A stretch of DNA of 64,000 bases from PRS1 sp965250265 (GTDB lineage Bacteria > Bacteroidota > Bacteroidia > Flavobacteriales > Flavobacteriaceae). The translations under genes were made by a program, and so were the position numbers. The notes below the pieces were generated by a model. It worked only from the letters and a program-made list of their open reading frames with translations. It made no database searches and was not told the origin of the DNA. Location of the stretch: the NCBI GenBank assembly GCA_965250265.1, contig CBDFNO010000014.1, positions 248,001 to 312,000 on the forward strand. Direction: 5' to 3'. Of this stretch, positions 8,788-16,989 are shown piece by piece; position 1 is the first letter of the stretch; each line of letters starts with the position of its first letter.

Positions 8788-9684
8788 TCACTCATCACTC
8801 CACTTTTTTTGTTGGTCTTTAGTTAAAAATGTCCAGGCCACAATGCGTGATGTTTTATTGCCTAATTGCATGGGTATGGTTTTAATTTCTGTAGCTCCTA
8901 GTTTGTTTAAAGATGCATACATGGATTTTACATTTTCTTTTTTTGAAACTAATGTTGTGTACCAAAAGCATGCTGTTTTAAATAAGGAGCTTTCATACAA
9001 ATAGGTATGCACGAAGGCTTTTTCTCCACCTTTATAACACAGTTCATTGTGTTTCCCACTAAAGTTTTTAATCCTTTCTCCATGCTTTCCTAATCCTTTT
9101 AATTTTTTAGTTGTCGCTTGCATCATTTCGGCTTCAGACTTAAAAAAAGGAGGATTACACATACTTGCCGAAAATGTATCGGTTGATTTCAAAATGCCTT
9201 TAAATATTTGAGATGTATCTTCCTGAGCTCTTAACTGTATGTTACCATGAAGCTCATTTTTATCTATGTTTTTCTGTGCTTGTTGTATAGATCCTGTATC
9301 AATATCTGTAGCTATAAAGTTCCAACCATAGACTTGATGCCCTAAAAGTGGATAAATACAGGTTGCTCCGGTCCCAATATCTAAAACAATTATGTTATTA
9401 TCTATTCCGGAAGATTTAAGTAGGTTTGCTAACCGATGAATGTATTCTACTCTGCCGGGAATTGGCGGACACAAATTAGCTTCAGGAAATTCCCAATACT
9501 TAATATTATAATGCGTAAACAGTAATGCTGTATTTAAATTTTTAATGGCTTCAGGATTAGCAAAATCTATAGTTTGCGTTTTGTATTTGTTTTCAAAAAC
9601 AAATGCTTTTAACTGTGGATATACCTCACATAGTTTTAAAAAGTCGTAACCCGATTTGTGAATGTTATTTTTATGCATTGCCAT
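8788..9684 (-). CDS. rlmF: 23S rRNA (adenine-1618-N6)-methyltransferase RlmF
   Basis: Recognised by the N-terminal HKSGYDFLKLCEVYPQL region, the PPIPGR motif, the SAM-binding LDIGTGATCIYPLLG, and the catalytic NPPF of N6-adenine methyltransferases in SMCNPPFF. Length 298 matches the family. Two possible Met starts (residues 1 and 3) are close together and cannot be separated. It lies between the TPR lipoprotein and the YcaQ-like gene on the same strand. Confidence 0.93.
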   Translation of the reverse strand: MAMHKNNIHKSGYDFLKLCEVYPQLKAFVFENKYKTQTIDFANPEAIKNLNTALLFTHYNIKYWEFPEANLCPPIPGRVEYIHRLANLLKSSGIDNNIIVLDIGTGATCIYPLLGHQVYGWNFIATDIDTGSIQQAQKNIDKNELHGNIQLRAQEDTSQIFKGILKSTDTFSASMCNPPFFKSEAEMMQATTKKLKGLGKHGERIKNFSGKHNELCYKGGEKAFVHTYLYESSLFKTACFWYTTLVSKKENVKSMYASLNKLGATEIKTIPMQLGNKTSRIVAWTFLTKDQQKKWSDE

Positions 9685-9729
9685 CTTTATGCGCTTCTTT
9701 CTGTTTCTTAAATTTTTGTATAATCAATT

Positions 9730-10866
9730 TTAAATGTGTTTGTTTACTGTAGTGCACCCACAAAATAATGCAAATGATTTCAATTTTTTATTAAAAGCAC
9801 TCTGGAATTGTTGGCTTGGTTTGAATCCTTTTTCATACCAAAATCCGTTCACCGTAAAAACACCTGATTTCCTATTGGCTTTAGCATCAAAACGCATCAC
9901 GAATTTATCACCATACAACACAGGTAAAGTGTAATAACCATATATGCGCTTTTTTTCCGGTACATAACATTCGATAGTATACTCAAAATTAAAAAGATCT
10001 TTAACCCGCTTTCGCTGAATTAGCAAATTATCGAACGGATTTAAAATATGAACCTTATTACTTCTTTTTTGGTTGTCATTTAATACACCAAGCGTATCAC
10101 TTGTGGCGTAATAGGTGTTCTCATTTCCTTTAACCTTTATCGCTACGACATCATTGCTCTCCAGTAATTCTAACACTACTTGTTTTACTCCCGTTTTTAT
10201 GCCTTTTCTTAAATAGGTTATTTCCTCTAAAGTTACCAGCCCATGGGCTTTAATTGCAGCATCGACCAAATATTTATAATACTCCGTTGTGGTAGGTATT
10301 GTGGTATTTACTGAAGCAGGTAGCACACGCTCGGTAATATCAAATATTTTTTGAAAGCCTCTGCGGTTTGCAATCATAATACTGCCTTCCATAAACAAAT
10401 TGGTTAGAGCAACTTTTGCAGGTTTCCATTCGTACCAATCATGATTTTTTTTGAGGCTTTCAAAATCTTTAGATTGTAAAGGCCCTTCTGCGGTTATCCT
10501 ATCTAGTACATATGTTTCTACTTTTTTATCCCTCGGAAACCAATGTATACTTCCATTTTTATACTGTTCTTTTTTATATAGGCTAAACCGGTAATCTTGC
10601 ATAGGTAGATAAGCAGCAGCATGGCTCCAATACTCAAAAATAGATCTGTTGTCCATTAACTGTAATAAGTTCTGCTGCTTGAATGTTGGATTACGTGTAA
10701 ACAGCACATGGTTATGGGACCTTTCGGTGACCGAAATGGTATCTATCTGCACATAACTCAATTGCTGTATGGCATCAAATGTGTTTTGAGGCATATTATA
10801 CAAGCCTTGACAGGACAACGCTAATTGACGTGCTTCTTTTTGAGATATAACAATAGAATGTGTCAC
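9730..10866 (-). CDS. YcaQ/AlkX-type winged-helix DNA glycosylase family protein
   Basis: Belongs to the HTH_42 / YcaQ family, whose E. coli member unhooks interstrand DNA crosslinks. Seen are the N-terminal SQKEARQLALSCQGL, the QIDTISVTERSHNHVLFTR segment, the FEYWSHAAAYLPM motif and the late PFDNLLIQRKR. Length 378 is close to the family norm. Activity in this organism is inferred from the family. It is the most upstream gene of the minus-strand group; its start at 10866 faces the pseudogene at 10946. Confidence 0.87.
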   Translation of the reverse strand: MTHSIVISQKEARQLALSCQGLYNMPQNTFDAIQQLSYVQIDTISVTERSHNHVLFTRNPTFKQQNLLQLMDNRSIFEYWSHAAAYLPMQDYRFSLYKKEQYKNGSIHWFPRDKKVETYVLDRITAEGPLQSKDFESLKKNHDWYEWKPAKVALTNLFMEGSIMIANRRGFQKIFDITERVLPASVNTTIPTTTEYYKYLVDAAIKAHGLVTLEEITYLRKGIKTGVKQVVLELLESNDVVAIKVKGNENTYYATSDTLGVLNDNQKRSNKVHILNPFDNLLIQRKRVKDLFNFEYTIECYVPEKKRIYGYYTLPVLYGDKFVMRFDAKANRKSGVFTVNGFWYEKGFKPSQQFQSAFNKKLKSFALFCGCTTVNKHI

Positions 10867-10945
10867 TATGCGCTTTTGGTGTTTTTTTTGCTACCTTTTT
10901 TTACAATGAATAAAATTACTAATAAGCAATATAATACTTAAAATT

Positions 10946-11335
10946 TTATTCATGCTGGTAACATCTACCGCTAGTGTTTTTAGTTTTTCGCTTACATCTT
11001 GCACCGGATTTTGTTTTGCCTGTACATTGCGAAGCAATTGATTTTTTTATAGTTGTGGCTGTTCCTTTTTTGGGTGTTATTGTAGTTCCTTTAGACCTTA
11101 CATTTGCATTAATCGTTACCTTTTTTATAACTTTTGTTGGCTTACATACTTTACAAGCTTCTTAAGCTCTAGCAATAGCATCTTTTAATTTTATTTCTTT
11201 TTTAGAATGTTTAAGATATCTACAGTCACTTTTATGATATTTCTCTCCTGTTTTTGTGATGTAAACTGTTTGAGCAGTAACATTTGATACAAAACTTATA
11301 AAAACAATTAAAAAAATAATTCTTAATGCTTTCAT
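10946..11335 (-). pseudogene. Exported Cys-rich small protein, broken by one stop codon
   Basis: Read from the ATG at 11335, the frame gives a signal peptide (KALRIIFLIVFISFVSNVTA), then TGEKYHKSDCRYL, then an in-frame TAA at 11162-11164 (codon 58). The same frame continues with EACKVCKP and a C-terminal SQCTGKTKSGARCKRKT..GRCYQH module and stops at 10946. Both sides of the stop read as one protein: the CRYL..CKVC Cys pairs and the final C..C..C..H zinc-ribbon-like motif (resembling DUF5763). There is no Met after the stop. It is either a recent nonsense mutation or a sequencing error. Confidence 0.75.
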
Positions 11336-11394
11336 TTGATGATTTTATAAGTTAAAATGTTTTAAACTAAATTATATTAAGTAAAAATAAGCAA

Positions 11395-11658
11395 TCATTT
11401 CTTTTTTTTATAAGGATACTTATCTGATTTTTTTCTATTTTCTTTAGTTTGTAAAGGTTGCTTATTCCTAATTGAATCTGAACCATCTTTATTTTTTGGT
11501 TTCTTGTGGTCAATTTCCCATCCTTTTTCAGAAATTTTACCATATGAGGGTTTATAAATTTCATTTCCATGAACATCTTTTCGATGTGTATTTGGGTTTT
11601 TACCTTTAATTTTCTTGCCCTTTTCCCAAACTTTGTCGATTTCCTTTTTGCTTGTCAT
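11395..11658 (-). CDS. Small stand-alone HNH nuclease-domain protein
   Basis: The 87-residue protein is nearly all HNH fold: a Lys-rich N-terminus, then GWEIDHKKPKNKDGSDSIRN, QPL and ENRKKSD, the spaced His/Asp/Asn pattern of HNH endonucleases. It resembles the small nuclease domains found at the tips of polymorphic toxins, but there is no secretion signal or carrier region. It lies seven bases after the unknown exported protein at 11665, so the two probably share a transcript. The function could be DNA repair, defence or a toxin remnant. Confidence 0.75.
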   Translation of the reverse strand: MTSKKEIDKVWEKGKKIKGKNPNTHRKDVHGNEIYKPSYGKISEKGWEIDHKKPKNKDGSDSIRNKQPLQTKENRKKSDKYPYKKKK

Positions 11659-11664
11659 AATCTT

Positions 11665-12204
11665 CTATATTTTTAATTCTTCTATTTTTTCTTTCCCTAA
11701 TCGGAATGCATCATTAAGAGTTTCATAATCTCTAGCAAATACAGTATTATCACTTCCATACTTCTCTAATTTCATATACCATACAATTTTCCCTTTGCTC
11801 ACATAATAACCTATTTGGAAACCATCATCGGTTATAAACTTATTTTCCATATAATCGGAAGTAGTTACTAAATCTTTTTCCGATTGATCTTTTAAATTAA
11901 TTAATGCTTTTTGAACTTCAAGTAAATCTTCATAAGCTATAGAAGCCGTCTTGGTATCATATTTTCCGCTTTTGGAAATCTGTAGAAAATATTTAACCAC
12001 ATTTCCACTAATAATTTTTCTAATTTTTGATTGTGCATAACCATATGATGCTTTAACATTAGGAAGACTATAATCTTCAAATTTGATTATTACACCAGTT
12101 TTAGAAACAAAATCTAACATTTTAGATTGTTGATCTTTTTGTTCTTGACTAAATATTCCATTAACTAAAAATAAGGCAAATAATAATGTAATTGTCTTTT
12201 TCAT
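11665..12204 (-). CDS. Exported protein of unknown function
   Basis: Starts with a signal peptide (KKTITLLFALFLVNGIFSQ) with a likely cleavage after the Ser-Gln border seen in many flavobacterial secreted proteins. The mature part of about 160 residues alternates beta strands and helices and has no motif I recognise. No Cys lipobox. It lies between the YidD-like gene and the HNH gene on one strand with gaps of five to seven bases, so co-transcription is likely. It could be a partner of the HNH protein, but no sequence feature proves this. Confidence 0.65.
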   Translation of the reverse strand: MKKTITLLFALFLVNGIFSQEQKDQQSKMLDFVSKTGVIIKFEDYSLPNVKASYGYAQSKIRKIISGNVVKYFLQISKSGKYDTKTASIAYEDLLEVQKALINLKDQSEKDLVTTSDYMENKFITDDGFQIGYYVSKGKIVWYMKLEKYGSDNTVFARDYETLNDAFRLGKEKIEELKI

Positions 12205-12209
12205 TATTT

Positions 12210-12485
12210 CTAATTTAAGATTGATTTATTAATTTGATTTTCTTTAAAGCTTATATTAGTAGTTGTTATCAATATTTTTTTTCCATTTACTTCTATTACA
12301 TTGTAATTTGGATTACAAATATTAATTCTAAATTTCAAAGCTTTTAATCCAGACAATAGACCTTCAGTTTTTGTCTTTTCATATACATAATTAGAGCATG
12401 ACATTTTAAATAAGCATTGCCTGCGTTTGGATTTTGGAATGATTATCCAATACATCCTAATAAAAATTATAAGTAATTGCTTCAT
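12210..12485 (-). CDS. YidD-like membrane protein insertion factor homologue
   Basis: The N-terminal half carries the YidD pattern: LIIFIRMYWIIIPKSK for the usual IRxYQxxISP, then RQCLFKMSCSNYVYEKTKTEG for C.F.PTCSxYxxEAxxxxG, LLSGLKALKF, and a final CNP. The family helps insert proteins into the inner membrane. This copy is divergent, has an extra 30-residue tail, and is not next to rnpA/rpmH where the housekeeping gene usually lies, so it is an accessory version. Its ATG overlaps the preceding stop by four bases. Confidence 0.7.
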   Translation of the reverse strand: MKQLLIIFIRMYWIIIPKSKRRQCLFKMSCSNYVYEKTKTEGLLSGLKALKFRINICNPNYNVIEVNGKKILITTTNISFKENQINKSILN

Positions 12486-12718
12486 AATTCTTTACTAAAA
12501 ACAATTATTTGTCTTGATGTTGAATATCCTGGCTTTCCTCCAAAACCAAAGCATCCATTATCAGCATTTACAAATGTTGAAACACTTTCTAATCGTATAT
12601 AATTCCATCCTTGATTAGAGTATTGCTTTATTATATCTTCTAATTGTTGAGCAACATGAGTTGAATTTCCTTTTTTAGAATCTATTGATGCTACGAACGG
12701 TATTACTATATATTCCAT
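12482..12718 (-). CDS. DUF4177-like small protein
   Basis: A 78-residue alpha/beta protein opening with MEYIVIPFVASID and containing QLEDIIKQYSNQGWNYIRLES, the pattern of the DUF4177 group, in which a short helix precedes a GWE/GWNxV strand. A FGFGGKPGYSTSRQIIVF ending follows. No signal or membrane segment. It is translationally coupled to the YidD-like gene by a four-base overlap, which suggests the pair travels together. Role unknown. Confidence 0.65.
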   Translation of the reverse strand: MEYIVIPFVASIDSKKGNSTHVAQQLEDIIKQYSNQGWNYIRLESVSTFVNADNGCFGFGGKPGYSTSRQIIVFSKEL

Positions 12719-12729
12719 AATTCAAATTG

Positions 12730-13056
12730 TTAATTATTTACTTCATTACAAGGAAAATTGTAATTACATAAAATATCCCTTTCAATTATTTCTCTTTCCT
12801 TTTCAGAAGAATTTAAGTGAATTGAAATACAATCCGCATTATGCCTTTTAAAACAACTTTCTTTATGATGATAATTAAATCTTGTTGATAGATCATCAGT
12901 AATGCCTAAATAAATTAGATTATGATTGTTATTCTGCCTTTTACTAATACAATAAACCGCTCCAAGAGCTTTAAAATTAGTTCCAAAAGGATAAACATCA
13001 AAACTATAAGCTTTACCTGAACATCCCTTGAGTAATATTGTTTCGATTTTTGCCAT
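12730..13056 (-). CDS. GIY-YIG-like nuclease family protein
   Basis: Divergent GIY-YIG pattern: GAVYCISKR for the first strand, IYLGITDDLSTRFNYHH for the YIG strand and catalytic Arg/Tyr helix, and the acidic EREIIERDILCNYNFPCNE for the late Glu and CN(E). It is short (108 residues) and has no extra DNA-binding domain. It heads the minus-strand run of small genes down to 11395 and starts 10-12 bases before the DUF4177-like gene. Nuclease activity is inferred from the fold pattern. Confidence 0.72.
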   Translation of the reverse strand: MAKIETILLKGCSGKAYSFDVYPFGTNFKALGAVYCISKRQNNNHNLIYLGITDDLSTRFNYHHKESCFKRHNADCISIHLNSSEKEREIIERDILCNYNFPCNEVNN

Positions 13057-13100
13057 GATTATTTATGTTAAAGTTCAACACTTCAAACTTAAACCACTTA

Positions 13101-13130
13101 AAAAGCAAAACCTTACGGAATTCCGTAAGG
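13101..13130 (-). terminator. Terminator after the 49-residue Cys peptide
   Basis: A perfect 20-base palindrome (CCTTACGG/CCGTAAGG around AATT, 13111-13130) is followed on the minus strand by a T-rich tail. It closes the small gene at 13154. Confidence 0.8.
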
Positions 13131-13153
13131 CTTGGTTTTTAGTAAAAGGCATT

Positions 13154-13303
13154 TTAATTTTTACATCCGTTTTTATCACAAGTTATTCTTGAATTGCTAT
13201 TAGACCAATGACTCGGGTGTTCGTTTGTGTCAAAACCACATCCTGTAGTTCCGCCTTTATTTCCTATATGTACTTCTTCTGTTGGTAAATGCTTTACAGC
13301 CAT
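13154..13303 (-). CDS. 49-residue Cys-containing peptide, unknown
   Basis: ATG at 13303 and TAA at 13154 give a 49-residue peptide. It has a charged N-terminal third (AVKHLPTEEVHIGNKGG) and a C-terminal third with three Cys (TGCGFD, RITCDKNGCKN). There is no signal peptide or GG-type leader site I can be sure of. It is followed by a strong palindromic terminator and preceded by an AT-rich leader, as expected for a real small gene. It lies 101 bases downstream of a histidine kinase/response regulator operon on the same strand. It could be a small metal-binding protein or a signalling or antimicrobial peptide. Confidence 0.5.
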   Translation of the reverse strand: MAVKHLPTEEVHIGNKGGTTGCGFDTNEHPSHWSNSNSRITCDKNGCKN

Positions 13304-13404
13304 AATTTTAAATTTTTAATATTAATATTATTCCAAACCTAAAACCATTACAAGATTATTCCTTACGGTAATCCGCAAATGCAATAAAAAAATTATTTGA
13401 TTGA

Positions 13405-14070
13405 TTATATAAGCCCTAAATCTTTTACTATGGCCACTAAGTGTATGGCATTATTTGCTTTAAATTGTATACGAAGTCTGTTTAAGCGTTTTTCTATAGA
13501 ACTTAAACTGCTTGGAGACAGGTTAATATTTTTAAAAAGTAAACTTATCTCATCTTGGGACAGGCCTTCTGAAAGTTGTTTTACGAGCTCAATATCGTAA
13601 TCGTCTATTTCTAAATTTATTTTTGAACTTAATGCATAGGCAACTTGGGCAGATAAGAATTGTTCGTTTTTATGAGTTGCCTGTATGGCCTTGGATAATT
13701 CGCCAGCACCTTTTCTACCTTTACAGACATAGGCATTAACATGGTGTTTATTAATAAGAGTTCTCACCTTTTGCAGGCGATCGTCCATAGAATACACAAT
13801 AATAGGTAAATTTGGATAATCTTGTCGCAACGCCAAAATTAAATCTTCGCCAGAGCTAAGTCTACATTTACGATGGTCTTCTTTAAAGGATAAATCGGTA
13901 ATGATTAAATCGAATGGCAGTTTATCAAAAATGGCTCTTTTCACTTTTAGATGCGCATCATCACAATACTGTGCATTATGCACATTGTCTATACCTAAAT
14001 TGGTAAGAACTGTTAACACACCTTCATTTACAATTCCATGATCGTCTACTATTAAAACCTTTTTAAACAT
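13405..14070 (-). CDS. Response regulator, NarL-like with divergent HTH
   Basis: Receiver domain with LIVDDH acidic pocket and the phospho-acceptor Asp in LIITDLSF, then the conserved Ser/Lys region (IIVYSMDD, YVCKG). The C-terminus reads KQLSEGLSQDEISLLF followed by SSLSSIEKRLNRLRIQF, a LuxR/GerE-type helix-turn-helix that is quite divergent. It starts one base after the kinase gene stop, so the two are a pair. Target genes are unknown; the small Cys peptide downstream and the lipoprotein upstream are candidates. Confidence 0.88.
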   Translation of the reverse strand: MFKKVLIVDDHGIVNEGVLTVLTNLGIDNVHNAQYCDDAHLKVKRAIFDKLPFDLIITDLSFKEDHRKCRLSSGEDLILALRQDYPNLPIIVYSMDDRLQKVRTLINKHHVNAYVCKGRKGAGELSKAIQATHKNEQFLSAQVAYALSSKINLEIDDYDIELVKQLSEGLSQDEISLLFKNINLSPSSLSSIEKRLNRLRIQFKANNAIHLVAIVKDLGLI

Positions 14071-14071
14071 C

Positions 14072-15739
14072 TTACACTGTAATTTTTACTTTAAACCCTT
14101 TATTAATTTCAGATTCAAAAATAATGCTTCCCTTAATAGATTCGATACGGTTTTCCACATTCTGTAAACCCGTGTTCATATTAAGAATACAGCCAACACC
14201 ATTATCATTATACGAAATAGAAATCTTTTTTCGAGTTTCATTAAAAGATACCACTGCTACAGATGCCTGACTGTGTTTTTTCATATTAATCATTAATTCC
14301 TGCAATACTTTATAGATGGTGGTTTTCTTAATTTCTGAAACCGATTCCCAATCTACCAATGCAATGCCTTTAGTAATCACATTTACTTCATCACTATTAT
14401 AGCTTAATACTAAATCTTGAAGTAGGACATTAAAATCGCCTTTAACATCTAAAGCACTATACTCTAAAGAAATGTCTCTTGCCTTGCTATAAATCTGATC
14501 TAGATCGTCTATGACTTTTTCATTAGTTTTTGGAGTACTTTGAAGTTGCGTCATGACCTGAAACACATCGTTAGCTAACTCATCATGTATTTTTTTTGAA
14601 ATTCTTTTCTCAGTGAGATGCCGTTCATTAATCCTTCCTATTTTATTTTGCTGTTTGTCATAAAAAAACAGAAAAATAATACCTAATACCACCAACAAAA
14701 CAAAGACTAAGTATATATTTTTCTTATTTCTTTCCTCTAAAAGGATTAGTTGATTATTAGCGCTTTCTTTAATTAGCTTTTCATTGTCGTATTTTTTGTT
14801 AGCATATTTAATATCTCTCAGTTGTTTTGATTTAGTAAAGCTGTCTGAAAGCCTTTGGAGCTCCATCACATTAGGGTCTTCATGCAACAGTGCTTTAAGA
14901 GACAGTGCTTCTAAATTATACGAAGGAGTATTTAAAGAATCTGCTATTTCTTTCGCTTTATTAGCATAAAATATGGCCGTTGTTTTATTATTTCTATCCA
15001 AATAATAATATGTCAAGTGCCTGTAACTAGAAAAAGTACCTTCCAGATCTTGTTCTGCTAATCTCATATTTAAAGCCAGTTGCATTTTATCTAAAGCCTC
15101 GGGAATATTAAGCTTAGACTGAATGTATCCTAAATTGTCAATAACTGTCCATTTACTCTTATAGTTACTAAGTTGTTCAACTTTTTTATATACTAAACTG
15201 AATGTATTAGCCGCCAAATTATATTTTTCCTGATCTGTATAGACGTTAGCTAGGTTGTTCATTGCAGAAATGCTATCTATAGAAGTTTCTGATAAGTCCA
15301 GAGTATGATTAAAATACTTTATAGCACTATCGTAGTCACTAATTTTTCTATAGAGCCTTCCTAAGTGATTAGACAATCTTGTTCTTGCAGTTTTGGATAA
15401 TGAATCTAATAGTATGTTATCTAGCAATTTAAATCCTTTAACAGCGGCTAACTCGCTATCAAATATTGCTCCAATTTTAAAATATCCTTCCGTAACACTT
15501 CTCAAACTATTTACAGCGGAAATCGTATCATTAATTGTTAAAAACCTATCGCTTAGATTTTCGAAGTAATGTACAGCAGAATTAATTGATACTTTACTTT
15601 TTTGAGGAGACCAAATAGCATTATAATAAAGTTGAGCGCTATCAATTTCAGTTTGACCAAATATAGTATTTGGCATAAAAAAAAGAATGGACATTAGGCC
15701 GAAATAAAAAAAGAGGAATGAAAGTTTTAACTGTTTCAT
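14072..15739 (-). CDS. TPR sensor histidine kinase (HisKA_3 type)
   Basis: Signal/anchor at the N-terminus, an extracytoplasmic TPR-rich sensor of about 300 residues, a short coiled coil, one transmembrane segment near residue 345 (NIYLVFVLLVVLGIIFLFFY), then a HisKA_3 phospho-acceptor in KKIHDELANDVFQ and a HATPase domain (INMKKHSQA for the N box, NDNGVGC and TGLQNVENRIE for the G boxes). This is the usual flavobacterial NarX-like kinase with a TPR sensor. It is coupled to the response regulator downstream and preceded by a small Pro-rich lipoprotein. Confidence 0.9.
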   Translation of the reverse strand: MKQLKLSFLFFYFGLMSILFFMPNTIFGQTEIDSAQLYYNAIWSPQKSKVSINSAVHYFENLSDRFLTINDTISAVNSLRSVTEGYFKIGAIFDSELAAVKGFKLLDNILLDSLSKTARTRLSNHLGRLYRKISDYDSAIKYFNHTLDLSETSIDSISAMNNLANVYTDQEKYNLAANTFSLVYKKVEQLSNYKSKWTVIDNLGYIQSKLNIPEALDKMQLALNMRLAEQDLEGTFSSYRHLTYYYLDRNNKTTAIFYANKAKEIADSLNTPSYNLEALSLKALLHEDPNVMELQRLSDSFTKSKQLRDIKYANKKYDNEKLIKESANNQLILLEERNKKNIYLVFVLLVVLGIIFLFFYDKQQNKIGRINERHLTEKRISKKIHDELANDVFQVMTQLQSTPKTNEKVIDDLDQIYSKARDISLEYSALDVKGDFNVLLQDLVLSYNSDEVNVITKGIALVDWESVSEIKKTTIYKVLQELMINMKKHSQASVAVVSFNETRKKISISYNDNGVGCILNMNTGLQNVENRIESIKGSIIFESEINKGFKVKITV

Positions 15740-15778
15740 TCCTCTAAATTAAAACTAATTTTTAGTTAATCATTAGTT

Positions 15779-15940
15779 TTATCCATTTCCACTTCCAGGT
15801 GGTGGCGGTGGTGGTGGCGGGATATCATCTCCACAACAAGCCTGTGGCGTTTGTAAATCCTCATTTAAACTTTGAGGCGTACAAGATTGGAATCCTAAAT
15901 TGAGGATAACCGTAAACAATATTATAAATAATTTCTTCAT
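15779..15940 (-). CDS. Short lipoprotein with Cys pair and poly-Pro/Gly tail
   Basis: I take ATG 15940 (MKKLFIILF) as start because it gives a lipoprotein signal ending in GFQSC; the frame is open upstream to 16054 but that part is not signal-like and overlaps hairpins. The mature peptide of about 35 residues has a CC pair (QACCGDD) and ends in eight prolines followed by GSGNG. It is 40 bases upstream of the histidine kinase on the same strand, so it probably belongs to that operon and may be sensed by, or shield, the kinase sensor domain. No known family. Confidence 0.6.
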   Translation of the reverse strand: MKKLFIILFTVILNLGFQSCTPQSLNEDLQTPQACCGDDIPPPPPPPPGSGNG

Positions 15941-16279
15941 TTTGTTAATATTTTGAAATTGAACAATAGTTTGGCTGTCTGAGGTTTTCTCAGATGCTCT
16001 ATTGTTTAAAAAGAGAGAAGACGTCTTTCTCTTTTTTGGGAAGTTGGAGTACAAAAGCTAAGACGTATAATTACTTCCCAGATGGTAATACAACTTTGCC
16101 TTACAACTCCACTATAGTATTGAGATTCGTAAACCTTATTACGCTAAGGCGATAATCAATTCTGAAGCAAATGAAAGGAGAAAGGTTTGTAAAGAATGGA
16201 AATTACATGGAATGTTCAAGGAAAAGAATTTCCGTAAACTTTCCAATTGGAATTTGTAGATTTGTATAATTAAAATGAA
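15941..16279. other. Non-coding leader with two strong hairpins
   Basis: 339 bases without a convincing gene. A stem AACAATAG/CTATTGTT (15962-15969 with 15999-16006) encloses a second stem TCTGAG/CTCAGA (15978-15983, 15989-15994). Right beside it, 16008-16037 is a near-perfect palindrome centred on AAGACGTCTT with A5/T6 ends. Both would lie in the 5' leader of the small lipoprotein if its promoter is further upstream, and could act as an attenuator or processing site. Nothing else clear is seen except a TAGATTTG -7 element at 16257-16264 facing the gene at 16280. Confidence 0.5.
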
Positions 16280-16978
16280 GTGTTAATACACAATAAGCTA
16301 ATATTAGAAGCATTTAAAAAAGCTGAAAAAGAGACTGGATCAGTTAAGTTAACTCATCAATCGAAACATCTTTCAGATTTTATTTTTGAAGATAGTAACG
16401 AACAATATGGTGAGAAGAGTTTACGCATTAAACATAATATAGTTGAAAATAATCCTGAAAAAAAGATTGAATTAAAACAATACGTAAAGGAATCATTAAG
16501 TCATTATCTTGGTTATGAAAATTATATTGATTTTATTTCAAAAAATCCAAGTGCTGAAATTGAAGTAAATCAAAAAAATAGGAAGCTTATTATAAAAATT
16601 GTAATTACTTTTTTTATAGTAATTTTTGCTTCTGCCTTAAGTTATGTTCTATACAATTCAGCTTCATTCGGACAAAATTTTGGAAAGTGCATGGTTTGGA
16701 AAGAAAATCATTATGAAAGAAGAAATTGCTCTGGACAAGATTTAGAAGAACACTTTGATAGAATTATCCTGAAAGAATTTAGAAAAGTTGAGGTTTGTGA
16801 TACTACGAGATTCTTTAAAAATGGAAGGGCAATAATTTGGTATGATAAGTCTAATAACGAAATGAGTTATTTTACACATACAGGGATTCATCCCACAAAT
16901 GGTAAAACATTAAAATCAATTACAAGAACCATAATAAAAGCTCATGTTAAGCCTTGTGATTCTATTAGCAAGAAATAA
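16280..16978 (+). CDS. Unknown single-pass membrane protein
   Basis: The GTG at 16280 is the first usable start; an ATG five bases earlier is out of frame and stops after three codons. The 232-residue protein has a helical cytoplasmic region (HQSKHLSDFIFEDS, KQYVKESLSHYLGYENYIDFI), one membrane segment (about 105-127, IIKIVITFFIVIFASALSYVL), and an outer domain with three Cys and a WYDKSNNEMSYFTHTGIHP region. The N-terminal part looks like a conserved flavobacterial family without assigned role. A TAnnTTTG promoter element lies 16 bases upstream, implying a very short leader. Confidence 0.7.
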   Translation: MLIHNKLILEAFKKAEKETGSVKLTHQSKHLSDFIFEDSNEQYGEKSLRIKHNIVENNPEKKIELKQYVKESLSHYLGYENYIDFISKNPSAEIEVNQKNRKLIIKIVITFFIVIFASALSYVLYNSASFGQNFGKCMVWKENHYERRNCSGQDLEEHFDRIILKEFRKVEVCDTTRFFKNGRAIIWYDKSNNEMSYFTHTGIHPTNGKTLKSITRTIIKAHVKPCDSISKK

Positions 16979-16989
16979 GTACTAATCAC

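Noticed and set aside
10974..11165. A 63-codon plus-strand frame
   Set aside because: It is the antisense of the interrupted exported protein, which explains the hydrophobic look.
11367..11576. A second minus-strand frame overlapping the HNH gene
   Set aside because: The HNH frame has a clear motif; this one is a shifted shadow.
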